In this document: piece after piece, positions 1-9,210 of the stretch | Layout: every line of letters begins with the position of its first letter | How positions within the stretch are numbered: the stretch's first letter is position 1 | Origin: Paenarthrobacter sp. PH39-S1 | GTDB taxonomy: Bacteria > Actinomycetota > Actinomycetes > Actinomycetales > Micrococcaceae | Assembly (NCBI RefSeq): GCF_030063245.1 | Contig: NZ_JASISR010000025.1 | Location: 1 to 64,000 of the forward strand | Length of the DNA: 64,000 nt | Direction: 5' to 3' | Translations under genes and position numbers: made by a program | The notes under the pieces: model-generated | Databases searched by the model: none | What the model saw: the letters and a program-made list of their open reading frames with translations, nothing else | What the model was told of the DNA's origin: nothing

Positions 1-1
1 C

Positions 2-145
2 CATCTTCCGCCACCGCCGCAACGTCCATTCCGCCACTGACTGCGAGGCAAGCCACGCGGCCTTGGTCCCATGCGGCTGCAGATAGTACTCGTGCACGAA
101 CTGACGGATCTCCTCACGGGTATACCCTTGGATAGCAACTGTCAT
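2..145 (-). CDS. Transposase-like helix-turn-helix protein, N-terminus only (cut by window edge)
   Basis: Forty-eight N-terminal codons lie in the window and the gene runs off the left edge. The start is well supported: AAGGAG sits 7 bases before the ATG. The visible residues begin MTVAIQGYTREEIRQFV and end in an arginine/tryptophan-rich helix (EWTLRRWRK). That fits a short helix-turn-helix protein of the kind that opens IS3-type elements, but a non-mobile DNA-binding protein is possible. The family is inferred from resemblance only, because no catalytic part is visible. It points away from the neighbouring exporter gene. Confidence 0.45.
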   Translation of the reverse strand, partial: MTVAIQGYTREEIRQFVHEYYLQPHGTKAAWLASQSVAEWTLRRWRKM

Positions 146-249
146 GGCTGTCTCCTTCAATCAATATGAAAGAACCGGGTGGCTCACAACCAGCTTGACG
201 TAGAGGGCATGCCTCAAAAATGCCAGTCGTACTAGGCGGCCCCGCTCAC

Positions 250-1647
250 TCAGGAGCTGACCGAACCCATCGCGGTGGAAATGGCATTCAACAGCGGCGC
301 CAGCCCGTCCGCGATTGCCTGGGCTGTGTTTAGGTCAGCGTGCGTGTAGCTGCCGGGTGTATCCATTAGGTTCAGGCACCCCAGGAACTGCCCGTCCAAT
401 TGGATGACGGCATTGATGCCTGCGCCCAGGCGGAGTGCTGTTAAGGTGTCATGGTGCTCAAAGGCGTCCGTTTCCAAGTCCTCCGGGGACTCGGCAATGA
501 AGGATTCCAGGCGAACCACGCACTGCTCGGTCCAGTCGAGACCCAGCTCGGCGGAGACACCGCCAAATCGGTAAATGTCGGGCATTGAGCTGTAAACGCG
601 CACTAGGTCAGCCTGCCCGGGTCGCCAGAGTGAGATCGTGGCCAGCCTGGCCCCGACCTGTTCCACTGCTTGGTCTACGGCCATGCGAAGCGCTTCCGCG
701 TTGTCGCGGTGTATCGACACGGTGATGACGTCCTCGACGACGGGGTGCGTGGTCATGACTTCTTCTTCCTTGTCGGGATGGTGCGGGATGTTATGTGCGC
801 GGCCCAGCAGCACGACTCCGGTCAGGGCAATGCAGCCGCCTGCGATTGACGCAATGGTGGGTACTTGGCCCAGAAGCAGCCAGCCGAGGATGAGGGATAA
901 GATGGGCACAGCGAAAAGCAGGGAACCACCCTCGGCCACGCTTGTGCCCGCCAGCGTCAGATTCCATAGGGAGTAGGCCAGCACTGTGCTTATAACCACG
1001 AGAACTACCAGCGCAATGAGCGTGGTCAGCCCCCAGGCTTGGCGGTGGAGATCGTAGGTGGCGGTCGGGAGCGTGGCGATGCCACCAACCAGACACCCCC
1101 AAAACACCATTTCCACGGGTGGGATGCGGGCAAGCAGGGGTTGTTGCCAGATGAGAAACGCGGCCAGAATCAGGGCGGAGGCGAGGATGACCATGGCGTT
1201 CCAGTCGAATCCGAGGTCTCCCGGCCCGAACAGGGTGATGATGACTACGCCGAGCGTGGCTATTGCCATCCCCAGGATCCCGCGGCGAGAAGTTCGCTCG
1301 CCAAGCACCAGATAGCCGAGAATGAACGCAAACACTGGGGACGTGTTCAAGAGCAGGCTGACCGTCCCCGCTGGAACTGTGGTCTGCCCAAGGTTGAGCA
1401 AGGTTCCGTAGGCGCCGTAGCCAAGAATCGAAATCCCCACTACGCGCAGCACATCTGCCTTGCGCAGCAGCAGCTTCCGCCTCCGCAGCAGGAAGTAGCC
1501 GCCCAAGATTGCCGCGGCAAGCAGGAAACGGACCGGTGTCAAGTCCAGCGGGTTCAAGACCTTGAGGACCTCGCTAGTGGCCACGTAAGTGGGTGCCGAG
1601 GCAATGACCATCAGCACGTCAGGCCGCCGGATCCAGACAAATTTCAC
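250..1647 (-). CDS. EamA/DMT-family exporter fused to a C-terminal GAF-like domain
   Basis: The first roughly 290 residues carry about ten hydrophobic helices in two EamA repeats (for example VPAGTVSLLLNTSPVFAFIL and GTSVAEGGSLLFAVPILSLI), typical of drug/metabolite exporters in the cytoplasmic membrane. After a charged linker (HHPDKEEEV), about 168 residues resemble a stand-alone small-molecule-binding GAF protein (TISLWRPG, then GAGINAVIQLDGQFLGCLNL). An open frame extends upstream to 1737, but its first 30 residues look like leader. The GTG at 1647 follows AGGTGGG at good spacing, so I chose it. An internal ATG at 756 (start of MTTHPVVED) follows AAGGAAGAAG, so the GAF part might also be made alone. 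The gene diverges from the peptide ABC operon and plausibly shares its control region. Exporter class is fairly sure; substrate unknown. Confidence 0.75.
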   Translation of the reverse strand: MKFVWIRRPDVLMVIASAPTYVATSEVLKVLNPLDLTPVRFLLAAAILGGYFLLRRRKLLLRKADVLRVVGISILGYGAYGTLLNLGQTTVPAGTVSLLLNTSPVFAFILGYLVLGERTSRRGILGMAIATLGVVIITLFGPGDLGFDWNAMVILASALILAAFLIWQQPLLARIPPVEMVFWGCLVGGIATLPTATYDLHRQAWGLTTLIALVVLVVISTVLAYSLWNLTLAGTSVAEGGSLLFAVPILSLILGWLLLGQVPTIASIAGGCIALTGVVLLGRAHNIPHHPDKEEEVMTTHPVVEDVITVSIHRDNAEALRMAVDQAVEQVGARLATISLWRPGQADLVRVYSSMPDIYRFGGVSAELGLDWTEQCVVRLESFIAESPEDLETDAFEHHDTLTALRLGAGINAVIQLDGQFLGCLNLMDTPGSYTHADLNTAQAIADGLAPLLNAISTAMGSVSS

Positions 1648-1722
1648 AGACGTGGCACCCACCTGCTCCCGAAGATTTATTGCTTTGTGGTTTGAAACTA
1701 TTGCGTTTTTGACTGATTTATT

Positions 1723-1733
1723 TGTACAGTACA
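1723..1733. promoter_or_regulatory. Perfect short palindrome in the divergent control region (possible operator)
   Basis: TGTACAGTACA is a perfect dyad of two 5-base arms around one base. It lies between the exporter-GAF gene (start 1647) and the binding-protein gene (start 1781), where regulators of either gene would bind. A 5-bp arm is short and could occur by chance. The TetR gene at 9211 is the only regulator in the cluster, so it is the natural candidate binder. That link is inference. Confidence 0.3.
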
Positions 1734-1780
1734 GCAAATAGATCGTCCAGTGTAGTACTCGTCACATGGAGGCAAGGCAG

Positions 1781-3373
1781 ATGGATCATTTGAACAACCA
1801 CGCAGTAAAAGGCATGGTGTCGCGGCGCAGCGTCTTGACGGTTTCCGGTCTTGCCGTTGTGTCTGCGGCATTCCTGACTGCCTGTGGATCAGGCGGTTCC
1901 GCCCTTCCACAGGCCTCGTCGGGCGGCAACGGGGCGGTGGCCAAGTCCGGTGGAACGCTGAGGATTGCCCGCCCTCCGGCGTCGAAGGCGGAGACTCTTG
2001 ATCCAGCGAGCTCGCTTTCCGCGTACGAATACTTGGGTGCCATCTACAACCGCTTGGTCCGCCTTGACGAAAAGGGTGCAGTCCAGGCGGATCTGGCGGA
2101 ATCGTGGGAGACGTCCAAAGATGCGATGACCTGGACCTTCCGTCTGCGAAAGGGCGTCCAATGGCACAACGGCAAGCCGCTCACGGCTCAGGACGTGGTC
2201 TATACGTTCGCGCACATGCTCGATCCGGAGACCAAGAGCCCGCAGGCCGGCGTTCTCTCACCCTTCATCACGGCCACCTCTGCCACGGCCAAGGATGACG
2301 TGACCGTGGTCGTGGCGCTGACCTCTCCCAACGCCGAGTTTGCCAGCCTCATGACCGGCTACAACTGCTATGTCATACCGGCCGGATCGGCAGCAACCAT
2401 CGGGGCATCGGGCATCGGCACGGGCCCCTTCAAGCTCGTGTCCTTCACGGCAGCAGGGCCAGGCAAGATTGCCCGCAACGACGCTTACTTTGGCGACAAG
2501 GCCAAGCTGGACTCCATCGAGTTCTCTTCGATTCCGGACACGCAGGCGCGCGTGAACGCCCTGCTTGCCGGCCAAGTTGACCTGATCTCGCAGACAAACC
2601 TGGATTACGCGACGTCCCAAACGGTGCTTGCCTCAAGCACGGCCACGGTTAGTTCTGTCAAAAATGCCCAGTGGTACACGGTTCCCATGCTCAACCTGTC
2701 TCCGGAGTTCAAGGACCCCAACGTACGTCTGGCCTTGGCCCATGCCTACAACCCCAAGGACGTATCGCAGCTGGCCGTTCATGGCAACGCGACGGTCGCC
2801 CGCAACAACCCGGTTCCGCCCACGGAAGCCTATTACCTGGACTACGGACTCGACTACGATCCGGAGAAGTCCAAGTCGCTGCTGAAGAAGGCCGGTCACG
2901 ACTCCCTCGCGCTGGACATTTGGACGTCCACCTACGATTCTGTCCTGACTCCGTTGGCCCTGGCCATGAAGGGCAGCGTTGCCGGGTCCGGATTCACCTT
3001 GAATGTGAAGACCTCAGCTGCAGATTCCTACTACACGGATGTGTGGATGAAGAAACCCCTAATGACCAGTTACTGGTACACCGGGCGACCCGTCGATCAG
3101 CTCCTGAACCAGATCTTCCGCTCCGGTTCCTCCTACAATGAGAACGCGTTCGCGAACCCGAGTTTTGACAAGATTCTCGACCAGGCACGGGCCACAGTGG
3201 ATGACGCCAAGCGTAAGACCCTTTACCAGGATGCTCAGAAGGTCCTCATCGACGACGGCGGATCCCTAACGCCGTTCTTTGCCGACAGGTTGGTGGGTCT
3301 AAGCAAGAAGGTCGCCGGCTACAACGAGCACGGCTTTGAGTTCGATTACATCAACATCGGGTTGGCCGGATAA
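1781..3373 (+). CDS. Peptide-type ABC transporter substrate-binding lipoprotein (SBP family 5)
   Basis: Extracytoplasmic solute-binding component of an oligopeptide/dipeptide-type importer. The N-terminus has a twin-arginine-like start (SRRSVL), a hydrophobic stretch and a lipobox ending LTAC, so the mature protein should be lipid-anchored at cysteine 35. The body has family-5 signatures: LAESWETSKDAMTWTFRLRK, a WHNGKPLTAQDV segment and VRLALAHAYNP. Length (530 aa) is normal. ATG 1781 follows GGAGG by 8 bases and is preferred to the ATG at 1766. It is first in a run with two permeases (2 bases to the next gene), the ATPase and a hydrolase. Substrate specificity within the family (peptides, opines, nickel, sugars) cannot be read from sequence; the downstream hydrolase favours an amide or ester. 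Confidence 0.9.
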   Translation: MDHLNNHAVKGMVSRRSVLTVSGLAVVSAAFLTACGSGGSALPQASSGGNGAVAKSGGTLRIARPPASKAETLDPASSLSAYEYLGAIYNRLVRLDEKGAVQADLAESWETSKDAMTWTFRLRKGVQWHNGKPLTAQDVVYTFAHMLDPETKSPQAGVLSPFITATSATAKDDVTVVVALTSPNAEFASLMTGYNCYVIPAGSAATIGASGIGTGPFKLVSFTAAGPGKIARNDAYFGDKAKLDSIEFSSIPDTQARVNALLAGQVDLISQTNLDYATSQTVLASSTATVSSVKNAQWYTVPMLNLSPEFKDPNVRLALAHAYNPKDVSQLAVHGNATVARNNPVPPTEAYYLDYGLDYDPEKSKSLLKKAGHDSLALDIWTSTYDSVLTPLALAMKGSVAGSGFTLNVKTSAADSYYTDVWMKKPLMTSYWYTGRPVDQLLNQIFRSGSSYNENAFANPSFDKILDQARATVDDAKRKTLYQDAQKVLIDDGGSLTPFFADRLVGLSKKVAGYNEHGFEFDYINIGLAG

Positions 3374-3375
3374 TC

Positions 3376-4335
3376 ATGCTCACTCGTTTCGTGCTTCCGC
3401 GGCTCGGCTGGGCGGTGGTGACCATCATGCTGGCCACCATGCTTGTCTTTGGCGCCATGCAGGCCCTGCCCGGAGACGCGGCCACCCAGATTCTGGGACA
3501 GAACGCAACACCAGAAGCAGTTTTCACGCTCAGGCGGCAGCTTGGACTGGACCAGGCACCACTAGAGCGTTTCATCACATGGCTGGGCCATGCGCTCACC
3601 GGCAACTTCGGCACTTCGCTGGTCAGTGGTCAGCCAGTGGGTCCGGAAGTCGGACGTGCTTTGCTGAACACGTCATTTTTGGCAGGCATCACGATCGTTG
3701 TCGGGTTTACACTCGCGCTGGTCCTTGGCCTTGTGGCCGGATTGTTCCGCGACCGGTGGCCCGACTCGTTGATATCCACCGTGGCACTTGTCGGGATGAG
3801 CATCCCTGAATTCATCGTAGCTACGCTGCTCGTGTTGATGTTCTCCATCACGATCCCCATCTTCCCTGCGGTTGTTGTGGCTGGGCAGAATGCGACGATA
3901 GCAGAACTAGCGCCGTCCATGCCTCTGCCGGCCTTGTCCTTGATGTTCGTTGCCTCCGCGTACATCATTCGCATGATGCGCACGTCTGTCATCGATGTGA
4001 TGGAAACCGACTACGTGCACACCGCCCGGCTCAAGGGAATCTCCATGGCCAGGCTGGTCGTCAAGCATGTGGTGCCCAGCGCCATCCTGCCCACCCTGAA
4101 CGTTGTGGCCATGAACGTTGCCTGGCTGATCGGCGGCGTGGTCGTGGTGGAAAGCATCTTCAACTACCCCGGGATGGGATCCTTGATGATCCAATCCGTT
4201 CAGAGCAGGGATCTTCCGACCATCTTGTTGATCACGGTGATTGGCGCCATGACGTTCGTCATCTGCAACTTGCTCGCGGACCTGGCTGCGACGCTCCTCA
4301 ACCCACGCTTGCGGTATCCAAGGAACTCGAAATGA
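3376..4335 (+). CDS. ABC transporter permease, DppB/OppB type
   Basis: Inner-membrane permease of the peptide-type importer, 319 aa with about six helices. It shows the usual DppB features: a conserved N-terminal helix, the segment RRQLGLDQAPLERFITWL before the first periplasmic loop, and a cytoplasmic coupling loop at about residues 212-235 (DYVHTARLKGISMARLVVKH) that docks on the ATPase. The C-terminal part has the expected GMGSLMIQSVQSRDLP segment. It starts 2 bases after the binding-protein stop and its TGA overlaps the ATG of the next permease, so the genes are translationally coupled. Confidence 0.9.
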   Translation: MLTRFVLPRLGWAVVTIMLATMLVFGAMQALPGDAATQILGQNATPEAVFTLRRQLGLDQAPLERFITWLGHALTGNFGTSLVSGQPVGPEVGRALLNTSFLAGITIVVGFTLALVLGLVAGLFRDRWPDSLISTVALVGMSIPEFIVATLLVLMFSITIPIFPAVVVAGQNATIAELAPSMPLPALSLMFVASAYIIRMMRTSVIDVMETDYVHTARLKGISMARLVVKHVVPSAILPTLNVVAMNVAWLIGGVVVVESIFNYPGMGSLMIQSVQSRDLPTILLITVIGAMTFVICNLLADLAATLLNPRLRYPRNSK

Positions 4336-5234
4336 CTTCACCCACTATTGTTGTCGAAAGCACCCAGGTTGGCCGTGGTTTTTGGACCGACCTTTCCAGG
4401 GTTATCCGCTCCATCCTTCGTTCCAAACCCGCCACCTTGGGGTTTGCGCTGGTCACACTGCACGTTCTCCTTGCCGTGTTCGCCCCGCTGCTCGCCCCCG
4501 GAAACCCAACGTCAAATAACCCGGCTGCCGTGTTGCAGTTCCCCGGTGGCGCATACCCGCTTGGCACGGACACTCTGGGCCGAGACATTCTTTCCCGCAC
4601 GCTCTACGGTGGCCAATATGCCCTCACCGTCAGTTTCGCGTCTACGGCACTGGCCGTCCTGCTGGGAACCATAATCGCCGGTCTGGCCGCGTTTTATGGT
4701 GGCTGGCTCGACCAAGTCATCACACGTCTGCTGGATTCGGTGCTTGCCGTCCCTGCCATTCTGGCCATGCTGGTGCTGGTCACCGTGTTCGGTTCCGGAC
4801 CTGAGGTCATTGTGCTCGCAGTGGTGGTCGTCTACACGGGAGGGGTCACACGCGTTGTGCGTGCAGCGGCCATGGACATCATGCCCAAGGACTACATTGT
4901 GGCCGCCCGCGCTCGGGGCGAAGGGGTTTTTTACATCCTGAGCAGGGAGGTTTTCCCCAACATTCTGGACGTTGTGTTGGTTGAGTTCGCAATGCGCGCA
5001 TCCTGGGTGGTGCTGCTCGTCAGTTCCCTGTCCTTCCTCGGGTTTGGCGCCAACCCACCCACCCCCGATTGGGGTCTGATGGTGGCCGAAAACAGGAGCC
5101 TGATGGCTGTTGTCCCACTGGCAACACTGGCCCCCATCGTCTTCTTGGCAACCTTGATCGTGGGTTTGAACCTAGCCGCCGATGGGCTCGCCAAGAGTTT
5201 GGGTGTAGACCGCATGAAGGAGATTTTGGGATGA
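4332..5234 (+). CDS. ABC transporter permease, DppC/OppC type
   Basis: Second membrane subunit of the importer, 300 aa. The N-terminal cytoplasmic tail precedes the first helix (PATLGFALVTLHVLLAVFAP). The DppC hallmark PLGTDTLGRDILSRTLYGG is present, as is the coupling loop DYIVAARARGEG and the segment SSLSFLGFGANPPTPDWG. Start and stop both overlap neighbours by four bases (ATGA at 4332 and 5231), showing a compact operon with strict subunit order. Confidence 0.9.
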   Translation: MTSPTIVVESTQVGRGFWTDLSRVIRSILRSKPATLGFALVTLHVLLAVFAPLLAPGNPTSNNPAAVLQFPGGAYPLGTDTLGRDILSRTLYGGQYALTVSFASTALAVLLGTIIAGLAAFYGGWLDQVITRLLDSVLAVPAILAMLVLVTVFGSGPEVIVLAVVVVYTGGVTRVVRAAAMDIMPKDYIVAARARGEGVFYILSREVFPNILDVVLVEFAMRASWVVLLVSSLSFLGFGANPPTPDWGLMVAENRSLMAVVPLATLAPIVFLATLIVGLNLAADGLAKSLGVDRMKEILG

Positions 5235-7105
5235 TTACTGCGACAAAGGAAGACCTGGCAATCGATGTCCATGGTCTCGACATTTCCTACATGTCCGGAA
5301 GCCGCCGCGTCAATGTGCTAAGTGGCGTCAGCCTGCAGTTGCGACAGGGTGAGGTTCTGGGACTGGTCGGGGAGTCCGGCTCCGGTAAGTCCACCATGGC
5401 CGGGGTCCTGCTGGCTTCACTGCGGACGTCGTCGTTTGTGTCCAGCGGCACGGTCCATCTCGACGGCGTCGACGTGTTCAAGCTCGCGGGAAAGGAACTA
5501 CGCGCGTTTAGGGCCGGCCATGTTGCACTAGTGCCCCAAAATGCCGGTGCCGCGTTGACGCCGACCATGCGCATCGGAGAACAATTGACCGAAGGCTTTC
5601 GCCTTGACTCCGCAGCCAGTGAAACGTGCGAATCCCGGCGAGCCCGGGCAATTGAGCTCCTTAAACTAGTCAGGCTTCCCGATGCTGCGGCCGCCCTGGA
5701 AAAATACCCACACCAATTTTCCGGTGGACAGCAGCAGCGCATCGGCATCGCCATGGCACTCGCCGCCCGGCCAAGGCTCCTGGTTCTTGACGAACCGACC
5801 ACGGGCCTGGATGTTGTCACCCAGGCGGCCATCTTGGACACCCTGACCCGACTGCACAAGGAGCTCGGCATGGCCATGGTCCTGGTCAGTCACGACTTGG
5901 GCGTCATTGACAAAATGTGTAGCCAGGTTGCCGTCCTTCGGCGCGGAAAAGTGGTGGAGTCAGGCGACACCAGCACGGTCCTGCGCAATCCGAGCCATCC
6001 CTACACCAAGGGCCTGCTGGCCAGCGTCCCCCGCGTCACGGTGCCGGGCATCCCGCCCAGTCTGGACGACGCCGCAATCGACGCCTTTGAAAAAGGTGCG
6101 GAGATGCACCCGGTGGACGGTGCGCTCTACGAGAGGTTGGCACCTCAGGGAACGGCGCCCGTCCTCACCATCCGCGGGCTGAGTGTTGACTACAACCGCA
6201 AGCCCAAGCCAGGCAGTGCACCCACAGTGTTGGACGTTGACCTGGATGTGCATGCGGGTGAAATCGTTGCCCTGGTGGGCGAATCCGGTTCGGGAAAATC
6301 CACCATCGCCAACGTTGTCGCCGGCCTCCAGGGCCGCCAAGCGGGGCAGCTGACGCTGAACGCACAGACCGAACTCGCCCCGAGAGTTGCTCACCGGGCC
6401 AAGTCGGTGCGCCGGGCGGTCCAGATCATTTTCCAAAATGCCGACACGTCGCTGAATCCGCGGAGAACCGTCCGTGATGCCATCACCCGCCCGCTGCGGT
6501 TGTTCAATGTCAAGGGGCTCACGGCTGAGCAGGCCCTTGCCGAAGTGGGCCTGCCCGTCAATTTTACGGAACGCTTGCCAGGACAGCTGTCCGGCGGACA
6601 GCGGCAGCGTGTGGGCATCGCCAGGGCAGTCTCCGCCGGGCCCTCATTGGTGCTGGCGGACGAAATCGTCTCCGCGTTGGATGTGTCCGTGCAATCGTCC
6701 ATCCTTCGACTCATGGACCGGTTAGCCAAGGAAAATAACATTGGGTTCCTGTTCATCACCCATGATCTTGCCGTCGTCCGCAGCGTTGCGGACCGGGTGG
6801 TGGTGCTATACCTGGGACGCATCGTGGAGGAGGGAACGGTGTCCGAAATCTTCGGCTCCGTCTCCCATCCCTACACCAGTTTGCTGATGGCCTCCGTAAT
6901 TGAGGTGGGGGACGACCATTCGGGGGCGATCGCCCCCGGACAGGATGAGGTTCCTGCAGGTCCACCGGCACAGGGCTGCCCGTTTGCCAGTCGATGCCCG
7001 CTCGTGATGGATATTTGCCGCTCGGTGCGTCCACCCGCCATCGAGGTGAGCGGCACGCACAGCATCCGCTGCCACGCCCCCCTGGAAAAGCTCGAACACC
7101 TCTAA
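5231..7105 (+). CDS. Double ABC ATPase (fused DppD-DppF) of the peptide-type importer
   Basis: A single 624-aa protein holds both nucleotide-binding domains. Domain 1 has Walker A GESGSGKST at residues 47-55, signature FSGGQQQRIGIAMAL and Walker B LLVLDEPTTGLD. Domain 2 has Walker A GESGSGKST at about 350-358, signature LSGGQRQRVGIARAV and Walker B LVLADEIVSALD. The end has the cysteine-containing tail (CPFASRCP) found in oligopeptide/dipeptide ATPases. ATG 5231 overlaps the permease stop. A frame extends upstream to 5069 but runs inside dppC and is not the start. The fused form is common in actinobacteria and means no separate DppF is needed. Confidence 0.92.
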   Translation: MITATKEDLAIDVHGLDISYMSGSRRVNVLSGVSLQLRQGEVLGLVGESGSGKSTMAGVLLASLRTSSFVSSGTVHLDGVDVFKLAGKELRAFRAGHVALVPQNAGAALTPTMRIGEQLTEGFRLDSAASETCESRRARAIELLKLVRLPDAAAALEKYPHQFSGGQQQRIGIAMALAARPRLLVLDEPTTGLDVVTQAAILDTLTRLHKELGMAMVLVSHDLGVIDKMCSQVAVLRRGKVVESGDTSTVLRNPSHPYTKGLLASVPRVTVPGIPPSLDDAAIDAFEKGAEMHPVDGALYERLAPQGTAPVLTIRGLSVDYNRKPKPGSAPTVLDVDLDVHAGEIVALVGESGSGKSTIANVVAGLQGRQAGQLTLNAQTELAPRVAHRAKSVRRAVQIIFQNADTSLNPRRTVRDAITRPLRLFNVKGLTAEQALAEVGLPVNFTERLPGQLSGGQRQRVGIARAVSAGPSLVLADEIVSALDVSVQSSILRLMDRLAKENNIGFLFITHDLAVVRSVADRVVVLYLGRIVEEGTVSEIFGSVSHPYTSLLMASVIEVGDDHSGAIAPGQDEVPAGPPAQGCPFASRCPLVMDICRSVRPPAIEVSGTHSIRCHAPLEKLEHL

Positions 7106-7160
7106 CGGCCGGCTGTATCGGCCAGCTCCAGACCCCAACCACGATGATTGGACGCGCAGC

Positions 7161-9188
7161 TTGAAGATCACCACTGAATTTCCCCGAAGGGTCACCGTCC
7201 TGGACAACGTTTTCATCCCCATGGACGACGGCACGCAGCTTGCCGCCACCATATGGCTGCCGGAGGATGCCGCGGAGAACCCGGTCCCGGTCCTCCTGGA
7301 ATATCTGCCGTACAGGCGGGGCGACTGGACCGCATCACGGGACGCCCAGCGGCATCCTTGGTATGCGGGGCACGGTTACGCTTCGGTCCGGGTGGACATG
7401 AGGGGCTGCGGCGATTCCAGCGGTGTCATGCTGGATGAATACCACGCCCAGGAACAATCGGATGGTCTGGAGGTTATCGGGTGGCTTGCCAGCCAGCCCT
7501 GGTCGACGGGAAAAGTAGGCATGTTCGGTATTTCATGGGGAGGCTTCAACGGCCTGCAAATTGCTGCCCGACGTCCCGAGGCGCTCAAGGCCATCGTTAC
7601 GGTGTGTTCCACTGACGATAGGTACGCCGACGACGTCCACTACTACGGTGGCGCACTGTTGGGCATTGACATGTCTGCCTGGTCAGCCACCATGTTTGCC
7701 TTCCAAAGCAGGCCGCCTGCACCATGGAACGTCGGTGACAAATGGGAACGGATGTGGCAGGAACGACTCGAAGGCCTGCAACCGTTCAGTGAGATCTGGA
7801 TGTCCCATCAGGAAAGGGACGATTATTGGCGTCACGGCTCCGTCTGTGAAGACTATTCCGACATCCAGGCGGCCGTCCTGGCCGTGGGAGGTTGGGCCGA
7901 TCCCTACCGCAATGCCGTGTTGCGGCTGGTTGACAAGCTTGACGCCCCCTGCCGTGGGATTATCGGACCGTGGTCGCACCAGTACCCGGACGTCGCCAGG
8001 ACTCCCGGGCCAAACATTGGATTCTTGCAGGAGACGTTGCGCTGGTGGGACCACTGGCTCAAGGACCGGGACACCGGCGTCATGGAAGAACCAGCGTTGC
8101 AGGTCTACCACCAGGATTCCGTGAGGCCTGCCACCAAATACCCCGTTCGTGAAGGGACCTGGGTGGGACTGGATTCATGGCCGACGCCGCAAGTCCACCC
8201 GGTGACCCTGAATTTCATGCACGACCTGCGAACCTTGGCGGCCGACTCAGAAAACAAGGTTCTCCTGAACACCCCGCAGCACACCGGCGTCGATGCAGGG
8301 CGCTGGTTCCCCTTTGGCAATGATGCTGACCTGCCCCCGGACCAGCGTTCGGAGGATGGCCGGTCTGTTGTTTTTGACACGGTGACACAAAAAGAAGACT
8401 TGAACATCATGGGCTTCCCGTCGCTTCGTTTGCGCGTTGCTGCCACAACGAAACGTGCCAATATCATGGCTCGCTTAACCGATGTGGCACCAGATGGCTC
8501 ATCCACGCTCATAACACGCGGGGCCCTGAACTTGTCCAAGCGCGCGGGAATGAACCACGCCCAGGATCTCACCCCGGGAGCTTGGGTTGACGTCGAGATT
8601 GAGATGACAGCGATTTCTTGGACAGTACCAGCCGGCCACAAACTCCGGGTTGCTCTGTCCAACACTTATTGGCCCTGGTTGTGGCCGCATGCCGAACTCG
8701 GCGCCGTCACGGTGGACCTGGACTCTTCCGAGCTCCGGCTTGGTCATCTGGATCCCGCCGTACTGGCGGGCACGCACCCCTCATTTGCCGAACCCGAGCA
8801 GGCCGCGCCGCTGGCCGTGGTTGCACAGCCAGCGCCACCGTCAATTCCTGAACGTGAAGTGCGCTATGAACCTGACTCCGACAGCTGGATCCTAACGGTT
8901 GACCCCAAGTACGGCGGTTACCGTGTCTACCCAAACGGTATGACCTATGGCGAACAAGCCGTGGAAAGATACTCGATATCTGGCAATGACCCGCTGTCCG
9001 CCGTGGCTGAGGCAAATTGGGTCATTGAGATGGGCAGGGACAACTGGAACGTGCGGATTGAGACGGAATCACGGATCAGTTCAACCGCCACGCATTTTCG
9101 GCTCGCCAACAAAGTCAGGACATACTTGAACGGAACGGTTCATTTCGAAAAGACCTTTGACAAGCACATCGAGCGTACCTCTGCATAG
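7161..9188 (+). CDS. CocE/NonD-family serine hydrolase (X-Pro dipeptidyl-peptidase-like)
   Basis: A 675-aa alpha/beta hydrolase of the S15/CocE group, which cleaves esters or amides such as cocaine, glutaryl-7-ACA or X-Pro peptides. The nucleophile is Ser125 in GISWGG. The oxyanion region (LEYLPYRRGD) and MRGCGDSSG are typical, and IIGPWSHQYPD should carry the catalytic histidine. The C-terminal third is the usual jelly-roll domain (VDVEIEMTAISWTVPAGHKL). There is no signal peptide, so it acts in the cytoplasm. The start is TTG at 7161, 55 bases after the ATPase; no good ribosome site is visible, so the start is uncertain. Its place behind the importer suggests it processes the imported compound (inference). 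Confidence 0.85.
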   Translation: MKITTEFPRRVTVLDNVFIPMDDGTQLAATIWLPEDAAENPVPVLLEYLPYRRGDWTASRDAQRHPWYAGHGYASVRVDMRGCGDSSGVMLDEYHAQEQSDGLEVIGWLASQPWSTGKVGMFGISWGGFNGLQIAARRPEALKAIVTVCSTDDRYADDVHYYGGALLGIDMSAWSATMFAFQSRPPAPWNVGDKWERMWQERLEGLQPFSEIWMSHQERDDYWRHGSVCEDYSDIQAAVLAVGGWADPYRNAVLRLVDKLDAPCRGIIGPWSHQYPDVARTPGPNIGFLQETLRWWDHWLKDRDTGVMEEPALQVYHQDSVRPATKYPVREGTWVGLDSWPTPQVHPVTLNFMHDLRTLAADSENKVLLNTPQHTGVDAGRWFPFGNDADLPPDQRSEDGRSVVFDTVTQKEDLNIMGFPSLRLRVAATTKRANIMARLTDVAPDGSSTLITRGALNLSKRAGMNHAQDLTPGAWVDVEIEMTAISWTVPAGHKLRVALSNTYWPWLWPHAELGAVTVDLDSSELRLGHLDPAVLAGTHPSFAEPEQAAPLAVVAQPAPPSIPEREVRYEPDSDSWILTVDPKYGGYRVYPNGMTYGEQAVERYSISGNDPLSAVAEANWVIEMGRDNWNVRIETESRISSTATHFRLANKVRTYLNGTVHFEKTFDKHIERTSA

Positions 9189-9210
9189 GCTGAGGATGGG
9201 AGACGGAACC

